From contig BSYO01000024.1 in assembly GCA_033239525.1 (NCBI GenBank), positions 11,121,991-11,185,990 of the forward strand: 64,000 bases of DNA. The letters are read 5' to 3'. Positions 1-12,114 of this stretch are shown here, one piece after another. Numbering within the stretch: the stretch's first letter is position 1; each line of letters opens with the position of its first letter. The notes under the pieces were generated by a model. The model did no database searches, was not told where the DNA came from, and saw only the letters and a list, made by a program, of their open reading frames with translations. This stretch comes from Nepenthes gracilis. Lineage: Eukaryota > Streptophyta > Magnoliopsida > Caryophyllales > Nepenthaceae. A program made the translations under genes and the position numbers.

Positions 1-692
1 GTATAAATTTAAAATAGAGTGAGACACTGCATAACACTAATAATTTTTTGGACGACTTTGTCTACAAGTAATAATAACTTCCATTATCACCAACTAATAA
101 TCTTCAGTTAGACAATACTTTTGAACTCCTTGCTGCTATTCAATCCAAACATTCTGCAATGAATCAGAAGGCAGGACACTCAGACAACACATTGGCCAGT
201 GAAGGCAAGACAACCCAAACATGGGAAGTGGACAAAATAGGAAGAAATATAAAGACACAAACAAACACAAACGCAAGAAAAGAAGACAACTATGGGCCAT
301 GGGATATTAATTATAATACCCTTGTGCATAAACTATAATTTTGTTAACCTTAAATTCTTAACTATTAATTAAGAGGCTGATTCCAATGCTACCTGGGTTT
401 GCGGTTAAATCCTAATTGGAATCTATAGTGACTTCTATCTCAGAATCCTAGTTTATTAGCAAGTTTATAGTTGCTATATTTTGTAAGCCACATTCTTTCT
501 CGTACAAGCACAGTTCTTACTCTTTTCTTTCAACTTCTACTTAAGATTGGTCTAGTACATGAACCTTGCCATATCACAGGCTCCAGGCATTGCGGACAGA
601 TTGTTTACGTGATTTTGAACCCATAATTTTCAGGTCACAATGAAAACGTTATGATTGTATTGAGGCTCACCCTTCTATAACTTCAACTTTAA
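1..692. other. Non-coding stretch, probably a downstream intron of the ELMO gene
   Basis: I looked on the minus strand for the next conserved ELMO block after the exon ending at 1791 and did not find it here. The stretch is probably intronic, because the last visible exon ends in a good splice donor and other introns of this gene exceed 2 kb. No other coding signal is visible. Confidence 0.4.
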
Positions 693-1186
693 TGGTATGT
701 TTAGTTACTGGAATGGAATAAGGTGAAAATAGAATAGTTATCCCCAGGGAATAGAATAGAATGGGAATAGAGTTGAAATTGTTATTCCTATATTTGGTTG
801 TTGAAATAGAATAATGTGATAATTAGTATTTTATTATTTAGTTTGTAGAATAGTATGATGAATAAGATTGGAATAGTAATAATAATAATAGTGATAATAA
901 TAATAATAATAATAATTATTATTATTATTATTATAGTAACAATAAAAATAATAATAAAACGTAATAATAATAATAATAATAATAATAACGAGGGCAATTT
1001 CAGAATATTACAAAAGTAGTACAGGAATAGTAATTCCTAGGAATAAATAATACCATATTCCCCGCGATAATAACTTTTCCTTTGAATCCGGGAGTAAGGC
1101 TAATTTGTAAACCAAATAAGGGAATTGTTATTCTCGAGGGAATTAGTTAGGAATAGAAATTCTATTCCGGTGAACCAAATGCCCCG
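693..1186. mobile_element. PIF/Harbinger-like MITE, about 494 bp
   Basis: The left end (GGTATGTTTAGTTACTGGAA) and the reverse complement of the right end (GGGCATTTGGTTCACCGGAA) form imperfect terminal inverted repeats. They resemble the G-rich ...TTTGGTT ends common in plant Harbinger MITEs. A TAA trinucleotide flanks each side (690-692 and 1187-1189), the target-site size expected for that superfamily. Inner sequence is built of GGAATAG-like words in both orientations plus an AAT/ATT microsatellite at about 876-985. There is no transposase. Confidence 0.65.
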
Positions 1187-1790
1187 TAAGTGATGCAATT
1201 AAATAATCCAATGAAATAAGAATGAGACCACAGTTGTATGAGAGAATAAGCAATCCAATAGAAAGATTATCAAGATTGCACTACACTAATATCATTATTA
1301 CACCAAGAATTCACCAATTCCTTAATTCTCTGATTGGATAGGATGCTAATTATGCTACTGATGCAACAACTTCCAATCACATCATACTGTTGAAACAGGC
1401 TAAACTCAACCAAATATCCAAATCATGCATGCGTTGTGCCTTGCATGAGTGTAAACAAAACCCACAAGAACTCAAACAACATAAATTCAAACATCAAAGA
1501 AACCCTGAGACTAAGTGCCCAGCCAACAATAATCAACTTGTTCTGGCAAAAAAACATATATCCAAACAACATGGTAACAACACTTAAAATGGTTCGATCT
1601 TACCAAAATCAATCAGGGATCAGGATTTGTGATTGAACAAATAAGTGGACCATCTAGCCCAAAATAGGAATTCTAGTCATTGGATGTCCATAGATGTAAT
1701 CATATGAACTTGAACTGGAACAAGGCTAAAAACTACTACACATTCACAATCTATTTCATCTTATACAATTCACAGCAAAAGAACACATAC

Positions 1791-4700
1791 CGGAAAATTC
1801 CGGGCCAAAAACAACAAGTTCTCCAATGATATAAAGCCACCACCCCTGTCAAGTATTTGTAGTCAAGGCAAAAACAAATGAAAGAAACCACTGAAAAGAG
1901 CCAAGCAGACCATAATGACAATTAAGGTACCTGAAGTCTGTGGATGGATCTTTCCCTTGCCATCCCATTTCCTTCCATTGCTCTGATATCAAACCGTGAA
2001 GTGTTTTGCCAGGAAAGGCAGCATTCCACAATGCTCTTAAAGTTTCCTATGCAAATAAAGCAACACAAACAACGAGTAAAGAGCTGCCCATCACAAAATT
2101 TAACAATACTAACATGTAGGCAATGGTTTGAAGGCTAGAAACAATCTCCTCATGTATCCCCCCTTAATTATTTTATCAATTCCAAAAATATAGAAACTAC
2201 TTAAAAGTCGAAAAGATACCTGGTGATCACGGTTAGAACTATCATAGGCAACATCTATACGACTCCGTAGCCTATGCAAACACTCCTCCTGACAGTACAC
2301 AAGCCAAATAATAATGTATGAACATTGAACACTAATGTTGATGCATATCCAACAAAAGGAAACAAATAGAGTGATGAGCTCCATGAATATGCATTGTTCC
2401 TCTTTAATGGCACCCATTGGGAGCACAACATATGCAGTGAAGTGTGCTGTGCTTCATGAATATTTGTTGAATTTTTCATAGAACAAATCAAATAGTTATA
2501 CTATCCACAAGAAGTTATTCAAATCAGTAGCTATTATCTACAAGGCAAACAAGGAAAGTGATGGACAGAACTATCTTCAGACACTAGCCAACTTCAGAGG
2601 GAAAGTTAGCATGGAGATATGGTCTCAAAAGGTAGACAGACAAGAGAGATCCACCATTCATAAATTTTTTTCTGCATAAAGCAGATGAACATGTATATCA
2701 AAGGTTACGTATCCCTTCGAGATGGACATCATAATTACTTTATTATTATTTAACATCTTCGATCTTTCCCATTAATTAGCAAATGATAGTTACCAAAGAA
2801 ATTAGCAAATGACACTATTATTTTTGTCTTTTTCAACTTGTTTCCAACACTTTCGGCATATGTTACGACAGAGTCTAAATCAAAACATTTTACTGCAATA
2901 CCCACTCTATCTAGAGTTCACAGCATAGTGTTTTTTTTTTTATTCCAGACAACTTAAAACACCAGACTTTCACATGTCTAAGATCATGTACTAACATGAA
3001 TGTCAAAATGATGACCAATAGTAGCATAAGGCTCATGTACTGATGGAGTTTCAGCAAATTAATTCTGACTGAAAGTATGGATTTCCTTCTTCCTTCGGTT
3101 GGCCTTAGGGACAAAGTAGGCTAGACTAGCCAAAAGATGGCCATCAGATCAAGGATGCGATGTGACCCTGCTTTGCTAAAGCTTTCCTGATTAAATAATG
3201 CTAGAAATGATAATGATACCAGAAATCATTTATGAAGTTGGGAAGATTTCTATTTCACATGTTATTGTGAAGGGGATAGGGCTGCCATGCCAGGCTAGAC
3301 AATTTCTTACTTTGAATGATCTTGAGGAGTTCTTTCCTGGAGTTAGCAATCAGCTCCGTGGGGCGAGGTGTCAAATAATCATCTGAAAACATGTAACTCG
3401 TGCAAGGCTTCTCAGATTTGATCAAGAAGTGGCAAGTCAGAAATCATGGGACCTCCAGTTAAGTCCACATGGAAAAGCTAGAAAACTCAAGGGTTTTTGG
3501 AAGAAGTGGCAATTAAAAGAAATATTGAAGAAAGAGGAAGGAGCAATTTGGAGAGTTCGCATCTAAAAAAGGATGATTGATGAAAGAGTTACCGGATTTG
3601 TTGACCAAGAGTCTTTGGCCAGCAGGATATGGAGAATTTCAGAATATACAGTTTTTCAATGAAAATAAGATTTGCCCTATGATGTTTTGGGGGGGCAAAA
3701 AAGCCAGAAACTCATGGAAAATATTCCTCCCCCTGTATGATGAATGCACACCTGAGACATAATTGTGTCAACCTAGTTCAGGAAGATTTTTTAAGATTGA
3801 GGATAATATTCAGAGTCAATTTTGTAAATTGAGATGCAAGTTTCTTCAGCATATTGGAGCAAAGCGCAAATCTTAATGAAAATTGGAGCTCTGGTTTCAT
3901 GAACTGCAAAGATTTGTTAGTGTTGGTAACTTGATACTGAAATTTTGACAGTAAATACTGCATTTTATTAAAACTTGAGCCCTAATTTCTCTCACCTAAA
4001 GATAAGAATTGAAGACAAGATCTCTAAAACCAACAATTAACTGACCAAGACCATCATTTGGTTCAATACTATTGTCAGGATGGTGACCAGTCTGAAATTA
4101 TAAAATCAACTTGGATATGGAAGATTCTAGCAGCCATCACTGGCCGTGCTCAGCCATAGTTTCTAATACCAATCAATGCATCATCCACATCACAAAGAAA
4201 TGAGTCTCAACATTGGAATCCTCATCCCATACTACAATACCGACGTAGTTTCTAAATATTTAGGCAGATGTTTAGTGATCGCTTGTTTAAAATACATCTC
4301 AAAAGCTTTGCAACAGCACAATAGTTATACTTTTTTTAAAATTCCTATACAAGTTATGACGTAAATTTCTAAATATTTTGGCAGATTTTATGTTACTATC
4401 AAATTAAACAGCTTACACTGTGTTACATTTTCTCTCACCAATTAAATTATTAATCTTGTGCAATGGGTCAACATTTTTAACTAAATTAACTCACAGCTGT
4501 TTAATTTCATCAAGCGAAAACAAGGCCTTGGGAGCAAACACATTTGCACACACCAGCCCAAGTGAGCCTTCTTATTAAGTCCCAAAATATTACCTGTGCA
4601 GGAGTAGGATAAAATGGTGGGCGAACATCACTCTCTTTTCTTTGAGCACAGACGCAAGAAAGACCTCTGCCAAGCCATGCTGCTGACCCTGCAACAACCT

Positions 4701-6997
4701 CAGCTACAGCAAGCATAAATCAGCTGAAGCTCGACAGAAATAAGACTTGCATAGTGACAACGAATTTCATTAACGCCACTGCCAGCATATTCATTTTCTA
4801 CAGATAGATTAAACTGTCATACAAAGACAGAACTTAAAATCTACTAATCCATGATTCATAAAATTCCTATGCAAACTCAATCTGTGCCATTCATGGACAC
4901 GAAAGTCAGCAAACTTAATTTCAATATCCTCCCTAGTCCCCAAATTTGTGTTTAGTATGGAACCATGGAGAAGTAATTATTTGTCTGCTCTTGAGCATAT
5001 ATTATATACTGCGGAATATCACCAACTATCCAATAAAGTTTAACTTTTTGCAATGATCATTACAAATAATACAAGTAGAGGCATCTAGGGAAACATGCAA
5101 TAACTGACAATTTATGACAAGAATTGAATGCAGAAATCAAGTTTGGCATCAATCAGAATACACCTTCCAATAAAAAAAACAAAAAGTAATCACCATTTCT
5201 TTATACCTGATGGGTCTGGTAGCGTCACGGGCTAACACAGTTCCAAGCCCAACCGACAACACGACAAGGGGCCCAGCAAACAACAGGCTAAGCCCCTGCA
5301 AGAAGTTCAATCCGGCCCAACCCAAAGTGACGATCAGAATGAGGCCTAGGGAGTGAAGTGTCAAAGGGAGATAAGCGTCAATAGCCCAACCGACAGCACA
5401 GCTAGACAGACCAATCTGGAAAGCCCTCAGGCAAGTAGCCAGCAGAGCGGTCAAAGCACAACCATACAGAGCACCGGCTAAAGCCACCTGACGATTGGAC
5501 TAGGGGACCACTCATAGCCTCCTCATCACAGCAATACGATATTTGACATGGTGGCTCCCATCAACATCCTAGCAGCTGGTGAATCCTAGTGAGACACCTG
5601 TCGTCCGCCTTGGCGCCAAAGTCTTCTCCGCGAAGCACTATAAACTCCGCCTTTCACGGGATAAAGGGAGAAGACCTTCAGGGGAGAGAGGAAGAGCAAC
5701 GACATCCTCCTGAGAACAACTCTCAGGAAGGAGCAACTCTCAGTAGAAAGCAACTCTCAATGGAAAACCACCAACGAACAAGACTCAAGAGTCAAGAAAA
5801 AACCAAGCTCTCTTTCCCAACACAGCTCTTTCTCATCGCTAATGAGCCACTCCCTGCCAAGTGTATTTATAGTGAGCCACTCTCAACCGAGTGCATTCAT
5901 AGTGAGGCACTCATCGAGTGCAACCCTAGTAAGCCACTCCCTACCAAGTACATCCATAGTGAGTCACTCCCTACCAAGTGCGTCCATAGTAAGCCACTCA
6001 CCGAGTGCAACTCTAGTGAGCCATTGACCGCATGCAATCAAAAGGAGCCGCCTCTCGTCGAGCGCACCAACAAGAACCCAGTACTCCTTTCTCTCCAAGC
6101 CTCCCCTTGTCAGGCACACCAACAGGAGCCTAGTCCTCCTTTCACATCCCCTATTCATATGCAATTATGTATTATCCAGCATCCTTTTTACATCTTTCTA
6201 TTTATTGAGAAAAATTTTTAACTTTAGCGTCGAAGGATAAACCGGAGAGAAATTCTACCAATCATTTAATTTCTTATTTGTAGTTTATGGTCACAAGTTG
6301 CAGGTTAGCAACGACAAAGACCGGACCCACTCCAACTCAACCCGTAACGGAAGACTGGTGGCTTTCTAATCCGTACCACAACTTGAAACCGGGGACATAT
6401 TAATACCATTGAAGACTTGAAATATAAGAATCATCCATTCGAAGCAATGAACTAACTTGGCAGCATCATCGTGGTTGAACCATCAACAAACCATTGGACA
6501 GGCTGTCTAGCAAATAATAGTTTGTTGTTTTCCTTTTCGATAATTGTCAAAGTTAGCTTCAAAGTCCAAATAATAATAGTAATAATAATAATGAAAAATG
6601 GCAACGTAAGGATCAATAACTCTCAGTGTGGTCGCTGAATTTTCAAAATCTACAGCTTTACAATTAGATAACCAATCAAAATCACAACATTCCCCCTCCC
6701 CAAAAAAAAAAAAAAAAAAAAAAAAAAAAGTGATGACAATAGTACTTTCCAATAACAGGAAAAAAAAAAACGACTAGCTTATCGATCAAAATTGAAAAGT
6801 TGAGTACCGACAAAACAACATGACTTAGTCATTGCTAGTTTGAAATCATTTCGCAAGGTCCAACCCTCCACATTAGAATTCAAGAAAGCAAGAAAAGGAG
6901 AGAGTGTAATACCGGAAGTTGAATGGCAAGTGGTTCCACGGTCTAAACCTTGAGAAATCTTTCGCACAGCAACGGAAGATCCATCACGGTTATCCAT
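1791..6997 (-). CDS. ELMO/CED-12 domain protein, 5' part (first five exons)
   Basis: Exons on the minus strand are 6997-6913, 4703-4594, 2288-2220, 2046-1931 and 1845-1791. They join in frame into 145 codons with GT-AG borders throughout. Exon 1 starts at the ATG at 6995-6997; the reading frame extends three codons upstream only to a TTG, so I chose the ATG. The N-terminus has the plant-type block AAWLGRGLSCVCAQR. Next comes a helix region with SRIDVAYDSS, and then the ELMO domain opens with LISEQWKEMGWQGKDPSTDF and continues FISLENLLFLARNFP. The rest of the ELMO domain lies left of the window or in an exon I could not find. ELMO proteins work in small-GTPase regulation: animal ELMO with DOCK for Rac, ELMOD as Arf-family GAPs. 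The plant members are poorly characterised. Intron 1 carries a solo LTR. Confidence 0.9.
2289..4593 (-). other. ELMO intron 2, about 2.3 kb
   Basis: The intron runs from the donor after CCTGCACAG (4594) to the acceptor before GAGGAGTG (2288). The part at about 3190-3760 has somewhat more open plus-strand frames than its surroundings. I recognise no family there and call no gene. Confidence 0.6.
5208..6402 (+). mobile_element. Solo LTR, about 1.2 kb, in ELMO intron 1
   Basis: A perfect 5-bp direct repeat ATACC flanks the segment (5203-5207 and 6403-6407). It begins TGATGG and ends CATATTA, so the canonical terminal CA seems to have decayed to TA. Inside are GC-rich U3-like sequence, a TATA-like ACTATAAACT near 5638, a tandem-repeat block, and a TTTAGCGTCGAAGGATAAAC-like stretch near 6220 of the kind found in R/U5 of plant gypsy-type LTRs. 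No internal region or second LTR is present, as expected after LTR-LTR recombination. It lies antisense to the host gene. Confidence 0.65.
5844..6041 (+). repeat. Minisatellite of 30- and 27-bp units inside the solo LTR
   Basis: Seven consecutive units start at 5844, 5874, 5904, 5931, 5961, 5991 and 6018. They are built on a GAGCCACTCCCTACCAAGTG-type core ending in ATAGT or CTAGT. Lengths alternate 30, 30, 27, 30, 30, 27 and about 24, so all keep the same reading frame. One plus-strand frame stays open across the array (5589-6221) because unit lengths are multiples of three. I do not consider that frame a gene. Confidence 0.85.
6701..6729. repeat. Poly-A tract in ELMO intron 1
   Basis: A run of roughly 28 A after CCCCTCCCC. 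It could be a decayed retroposon tail or a simple repeat; no element body is recognisable beside it. Confidence 0.5.
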
Positions 6998-7570
6998 TAC
7001 CAAAGGTCCCCAAAGAAAGCTCTCTCAACTCATTACTCAATCAAGATAACGACAAATGTATGCAGTTCTTTAGAAAAGAATACCAAAACCCCTAATAATC
7101 CTCTCACTCCCACACGCATACGGAAAGCAGAGAGAGAGAAAGAGAATGCAATGCAAGAATGATAAAATCCAACACGATATAAGAAACTAATTTCCAAAAG
7201 CACAAAATCAAATGCTCGTAAGATTATTCCTCGCAAGAACCCTTCTAACTATCGCTCACAATAACCGCCCAAGAAATATGAAAAACGAAGATCAAAACGA
7301 AACGCACGTGGATCTCGAACTATCTCCACGAAGAACAAGAACTCTTCTTCAAGGAAAATGAAAAGATTTGTTTATGGAGATAGGCGGTAGGATTTCGAGA
7401 TCTGCAAAATAATCACCATTTCCAACTCCATCAACTCTCGCTTCGTCTGCGCGCGCCTCTCTGTCTCTTTCGCTGCAACTGTGGAGGCCTTAGCATCTGT
7501 AGAAGAGGATCACGTACTTTTGGAAAATGGCAATTCAACCGTTCTCTCTTTCGGGAGAAAATATCACAAT
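6998..7570 (-). promoter_or_regulatory. 5' UTR and promoter region of the ELMO gene
   Basis: On the minus strand this lies directly upstream of the ELMO ATG. The stretch at about 7430-7490 is pyrimidine- and GC-richer (GCGCGCGCCTCTCTGTCTC on the plus strand) than the AT-rich spacer beyond it, as is common around plant transcription starts. An AT dinucleotide run at about 7568-7588 bounds it. I see no clear TATA box. Confidence 0.4.
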
Positions 7571-8528
7571 ATATATATATATATATATTATTGGACTTCT
7601 TTTATTTTTGTTCTTTCAATTTTTATAGTTTTTAAATTCGATATTTTGTGTTAATCTTTAATTAATAAAAATTACACACATATTTAGATATATAATATAA
7701 TAGTGGTAAAATATAAATAAAACTTAGTATAATATTTAAAAATAAAATATAATAAAATTTTAATCAGTTAATTAATATTTTTATTAAAATTTACTTGATT
7801 AATCGGCACATCAATTTAGTTTATAAACTCTAGCAGATTAATTTAAATTATTTTTAAATTTTAAAATTTATATTATATTATTTTTAAATTAGATAATTGA
7901 TATTTTAATATAGATAATTTATATAATTATTATTATTATAATTTTTAATTTAAATTGTCTCATTTTTTTACAAAATAATTGCCATTTATGTAATTTGATA
8001 AATCCAAAAATGTAAAAAAATAAATTCTTCTTTATTCCCTCTCTTGCCATATTTCTAAATAAATAAATCAAACTTAAAATTAGATAAAATTAAAAATTTG
8101 AGAATGCATTTAATATTTTTCAATAAGAAGAAAGTACACATGTAGTTGTTTTTTGAAATATATTTTGAATTTAATTAGCTATTGAGTTATGACCCTTAAA
8201 AAATAAAAATAAATAAATAAAAATAAAATTCAAATTTCTAATCCTTGCACTCTGCTGCAGAAATGTTCAACAGCTACCAACCACAATTGAAAGGGTCCTC
8301 CAATACTTACCAACTTATGATTATTATACATTTTTATTAAATGCATTGCCCATAAAGAAGAAAGATACAAATACACAAAAAATAAATAAATAAATACCCA
8401 AAAAATATAATCTACTATATATTTAAAAAATACATTCAATTTGAAAAATTATGCATGAAGTTCTACACTGATGACATTTGTCATGGCCCAAAATTTGTTC
8501 TTTTATTTTTTATTTGAATCTTGTATTT
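7571..8528. other. AT-rich intergenic spacer
   Basis: Low-complexity A/T sequence with short TAAATAAATA-type runs. No gene, RNA or element is visible. Confidence 0.6.
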
Positions 8529-8533
8529 ATTTT

Positions 8534-9607
8534 TGTTGCGCTCCCGGTCTCGGGGACCACGTGTAACACAAGTGTTTATTAGTGTAAGATGTGAAAAATG
8601 AGAGATGAAAACCAGGTTCTACGTGAAAAGCCTCCCTTTAAACAAGGAGAAAAAACCACGGGGCTCTTGACCTTTAGAAATACTTTACTATTAGGTGAAA
8701 GTCTTTACAGAGTACAAGCTTTTTGGGTGGATTTCTTCCTTGTCTCTTGTTTTGTATTTCTCTCCTTAGAAAGTCCTCTCATTGGGAAGCTTTGTTGCAC
8801 TTCTGTTCCTTCTTGTTAGGAAGAGAGGAAGAATGAGCCAAGAGAGAGTCCATTTCCTTTGTGTCTGGAATGAGTTGGAAAAAAAAAGGACCCATTGGAA
8901 AGGGATTTCACTGGGTATTTATAGGAAAAATTGTGCCGTTGGGGAGAAGACACGGCAACCGCCTGCGGGTGGTCGAGAGGTCATCCCATTATCCCAATGG
9001 TCGCATTCAATGTCACTTGGCGTGATGCAGAGTATCACGCGTGGGCGCCACTGGGTAGGGCCTGAGTGTATCAGGCATATAGACTCTAGGAGTCAGTCTT
9101 GATTTGATTAGGCGTGCTCTGTGGAAACGGCATCTAGTAGTGGTTGCAGGTTCCTTGGGAATCAGCGAAGTTGCTTAGTTGGCGCTCTCGGCTGTGTATG
9201 AGATAGTCCTCGACCTTGCGCGGCGTGCCCTGTTTCCTTGTGGGTTCGCAGACTCGTTGGACAAGGTAGCCCTCGAATACTAATTGTCTTTGGAGGATCC
9301 TTGGTACTACGTGGAGGGTCCTCGGGTCTCTTCTTGAATTCTCGGACTGATTTGAAGCCTAATGGAACTCCCGGGGTTCTCGGGCTTCTTCTTCTGGTCC
9401 TTGTACCTGGATTCGCGATGTTCTCGAGCTCCTTTTGGTTAAAGGGATTTCTCAGACCTTTGTTGTAGCTTCGACTTTTTGGAGCTAGCCTGTGTTTTGG
9501 GCCTCTTGGGCTGTCCAGCCCTCTTGGTTTGTGGACATATTCTGGGCTTTTTACTTGGGCATTTCCTTTGAGACATGTTTTATGGGCCTTTATATTATGA
9601 CCCAACA
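8534..9607 (-). repeat. 3' LTR of element A
   Basis: It starts TGTTGCG and ends CCAACA on the plus strand. It aligns along its full length with 13919-14988. A minus-strand TATAAATA box sits at 8916-8923. Confidence 0.85.
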
Positions 9608-9622
9608 TAACCCCCCATGCCA
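9608..9622 (-). other. Polypurine tract of element A
   Basis: The minus strand reads GGCATGGGGGGTTA immediately before the 3' LTR. Element B has GGCATGGGGGGCTA in the same position. Confidence 0.7.
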
Positions 9623-10030
9623 AAGGGTTCGAGATCCTCGACCGTTTGGCATGAAGTCGCTGCTCCTCCTGGGAGGTTGATTTTTCTTGCTCTAGTTTGC
9701 CCGCACGTGTGTTGTAACTTGAAAGGGACGTTCCTGGGTAGGCAAGAGTATGACTGTCCACGTTCTAGTCTAGGCCTTTTGCAGCGGTAGTCCAAGTACA
9801 TGTATGTCCTCGGAATGAACGTGGCGCTAGGCTTGGTGGAGGATTGTCTCAAGACTTCTTCTGAGTCCGAGACCTTTCCAACGCCGCCATTTGGGTTTCT
9901 GCAGGGCATTAAATGCTGAAGTGACGCGCTGACAAGCATCTTGGGAAGGCAAGGCCATCATTTTCCTGAGACAAACTACCGGGCGACGCGTGGCAAGGGT
10001 AATGAGTGCGCCTTTTTTGAATTTCAGGAG

Positions 10031-10038
10031 TATTTAAA
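10031..10038 (+). promoter_or_regulatory. TATA-like box for the antisense gene of element A
   Basis: TATTTAAA lies 132 bp upstream of the antisense ATG at 10163. Element B has TTTATTTAAA about 100 bp upstream of its own antisense ATG. Shared position in two diverged copies supports a promoter role; transcription is not shown. Confidence 0.45.
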
Positions 10039-10162
10039 GGCATTCTCATCTCGACTCTTCATTTCTACGTCTGCTTTCCGTTTTCTTCTCCAAGCGTCGA
10101 GACCTTTGCCCTTCTCTTGTTGAAGTTTTCTTTGTTCTTTTGTCCTTGCTTTTTCGACATAC

Positions 10163-12114
10163 ATGGCTCCAGGAGTGAGGGATATTGCCTCTACAATGAC
10201 GCTCGATATGCTCAAGGAGATTCAAACACGATATCGGATTCCTGAGTCCATGGCCATGATGATTCCGGAGTCGCACAACAGGGCGTGGTGTCCTCAAGAT
10301 GGCTTCATCACCGTCTATGAAGTTCACCTCAAAGGTGGGCTACGATTTTCTGTGCCAGAGGAGCTTTACGACATCATGAGGGCACTTGAAGTCCCCTTTG
10401 CTAGGCTCTAGCCAAATGCAGTAAGGTATTTAGTGTCTTTGTACGTTTTCTTCCGGTGCCAGAAGAAGCTCTTGAATGTCCTTATGATCAAGATTATGTT
10501 TCGCTTTACACATAACCTTGACTGAATCACAATGACCCCCGCCTGGACTTTTCCTTGATGTGCGGGGGAAACCCGGACTCCACGAAGCGGTGGAAGGATA
10601 AGTTCTTCTTCCTTGGCGTTCATGAGCATTAGGGCTTCCCCATTGGCTGGGAAAAAGTGGCAAGCCAGTATAGCTTTGATCTTTCGAATGAGGACAGAGA
10701 GAGCGTGAAGGAGTTCACGGACTTGGTGCTAGCCAATCTCGGAGGCTTTCACCTAAACAAACGCAATATCTGGTTGTCGTCCGAGAAATTTGAGGAGGCG
10801 AAGTGGGGACCATGGGCCGAGGCCTCTGCCGCCGCTCCTCCCGAATGAAGTCCAAGAAAAAGAGGCCGAGGAGGAGAGCGAAGCCACTGAGGATTGAGGG
10901 GCCTGCTGACCGCTCAAAAAATAGCCTCCCGGCTGAGAGTTTGAAATGTCCAGCAGCCGTTTTTGAGCTCCCTTCCTGTGATGATGATGATGATGATTTC
11001 AACATCGATGATTTGGGCGACGATGATGTAATTGCCCCTCTGTTTAAGACGTCGAAGACTGGTACTTTACTAGAGTCCTCGGGGACTGAAGGTCTCGCCC
11101 CTGTCTCCGCAGCTGATCCTCTTATTGAGTCCTCAGGGGCGATTGTACAGATTGCGGGGCTCCCGGACGTCCAGCCTCCCAGTGATGATTCCGTTCCCGG
11201 AGTCCCCGTAGATTTACCTGGTGACGTCTCGGACATGATGGATCACCCTTCCGAGGTTATAGGAGGCGGAAACTCCGCCGTGGACGCTGAGGGGGGAACG
11301 ACGGTTGAGATGGTCCGAGAGGTGGTGGAAGCTGAGGAATTCAGCGTCGCTGACCTGATGTCCCTTGATCCTTCCGAGCATCCCATTGCAGTCCAAGCTG
11401 ATCAGTCGTTCGAGCTTCCTCGGGACGCTGACGTTGGGGCAGGCTCCTTAGTGCCTTTTATAGCTGTGGAGCTTGTGTCCGAGGAGGCACCTGCGGCGCC
11501 TGAGAGTGACCCGCAGGGGTTTGAGGCCCCTGGGGAGCGCGGCCCAGGGCATGATCCTCTCGTTTCTAAGGTAACCCACCGTTTCTTCCTTTGCCTTATT
11601 TCCGGTTGCCTGTGCCTTGATGAGCTTTTTCTGTTTGCAGCTCCAGGGTCTGATTAGAGACCTTAATGAGCTGGTGGGAAAGGTCGCCCAATCCCGCTCG
11701 AAAATGGAGTCGTTGAGGGTCGCTCGGGAGGCTGTGCAATGGGCTGAAGCGAAGCTGGCTGAATCAGAGAGGAAAGTTGCCTCTTTGGAGGACACCATCA
11801 AGCTTCTGCGGCTTCAGCAGGACCTCCTCCGGGATAGGATCCTTCTCCAGGAGGAGAGGTTGAGGACGTCCGTGCAGACCGCAGAGATGATACCATTATT
11901 GGACAGCAAGTATTAGGAGAGTATTCGCATGTGCCGCCGAGAGCTGTGACTGATCCGTCCGCGGTTTCCTGTGGCCGTCCTCGATCCCAGGAATGCTATT
12001 GTCTTAAGCGCAGGAGACTTATACGGTGTTGCTGGGAGGCCTTTCCCTGGGTCCTCTTGGGTAGGGCCTGAAGGTGAACCTCTTACACCCAAGGAGTCAG
12101 TTCCGGCGGACTAG
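10163..12114 (+). pseudogene. Antisense gene of element A, 'putative gypsy type transposon'-like, decayed
   Basis: The gene runs opposite to gag. It opens MAPGVRDIASTMTLDML and continues through GFITVYEVHLKGGLRFSVP and ALEVPFARL. There a CAG found in element B is TAG (stop at about 10409-10411). Further frame breaks follow before a block matching LVLANLGGFHLNKRNIWL. Downstream come an acidic stretch (Asp run near 10979-11000), a short intron at 11571-11640 (GTAACC...TTTGCAG), and a coiled-coil C-terminal exon (LIRDLNELVGKVAQSRSKME onward). A premature TAG lies near 11914. The last homologous codons end at 12112-12114. The layout resembles the plant family called putative gypsy type transposon/Transposase_28; function is unknown. 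Several breaks make this copy non-functional. Confidence 0.7.
11571..11640 (+). other. Intron in the antisense gene of element A
   Basis: A 70-nt GT-AG intron follows ...CTCGTTTCTAAG and precedes CTCCAGGGTCTG, with a pyrimidine-rich 3' end (TTTTTCTGTTTGCAG). Element B has a 68-nt intron at the identical point. Confidence 0.7.

Noticed and set aside
788..997. A poly-isoleucine reading frame
   Set aside because: It is the translation of the AAT/ATT microsatellite inside the MITE.
5149..5487. A 112-residue hydrophobic minus-strand reading frame resembling a membrane protein, with a donor-like end near 5207
   Set aside because: It lies inside the solo LTR bounded by ATACC duplications, and the ELMO exons join in frame without it. 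The GC-rich LTR gives long frames by chance.
5589..6221. A 210-residue plus-strand frame with repeats
   Set aside because: The frame is held open by minisatellite units whose lengths are multiples of three. It lies inside the LTR and shows no family similarity.
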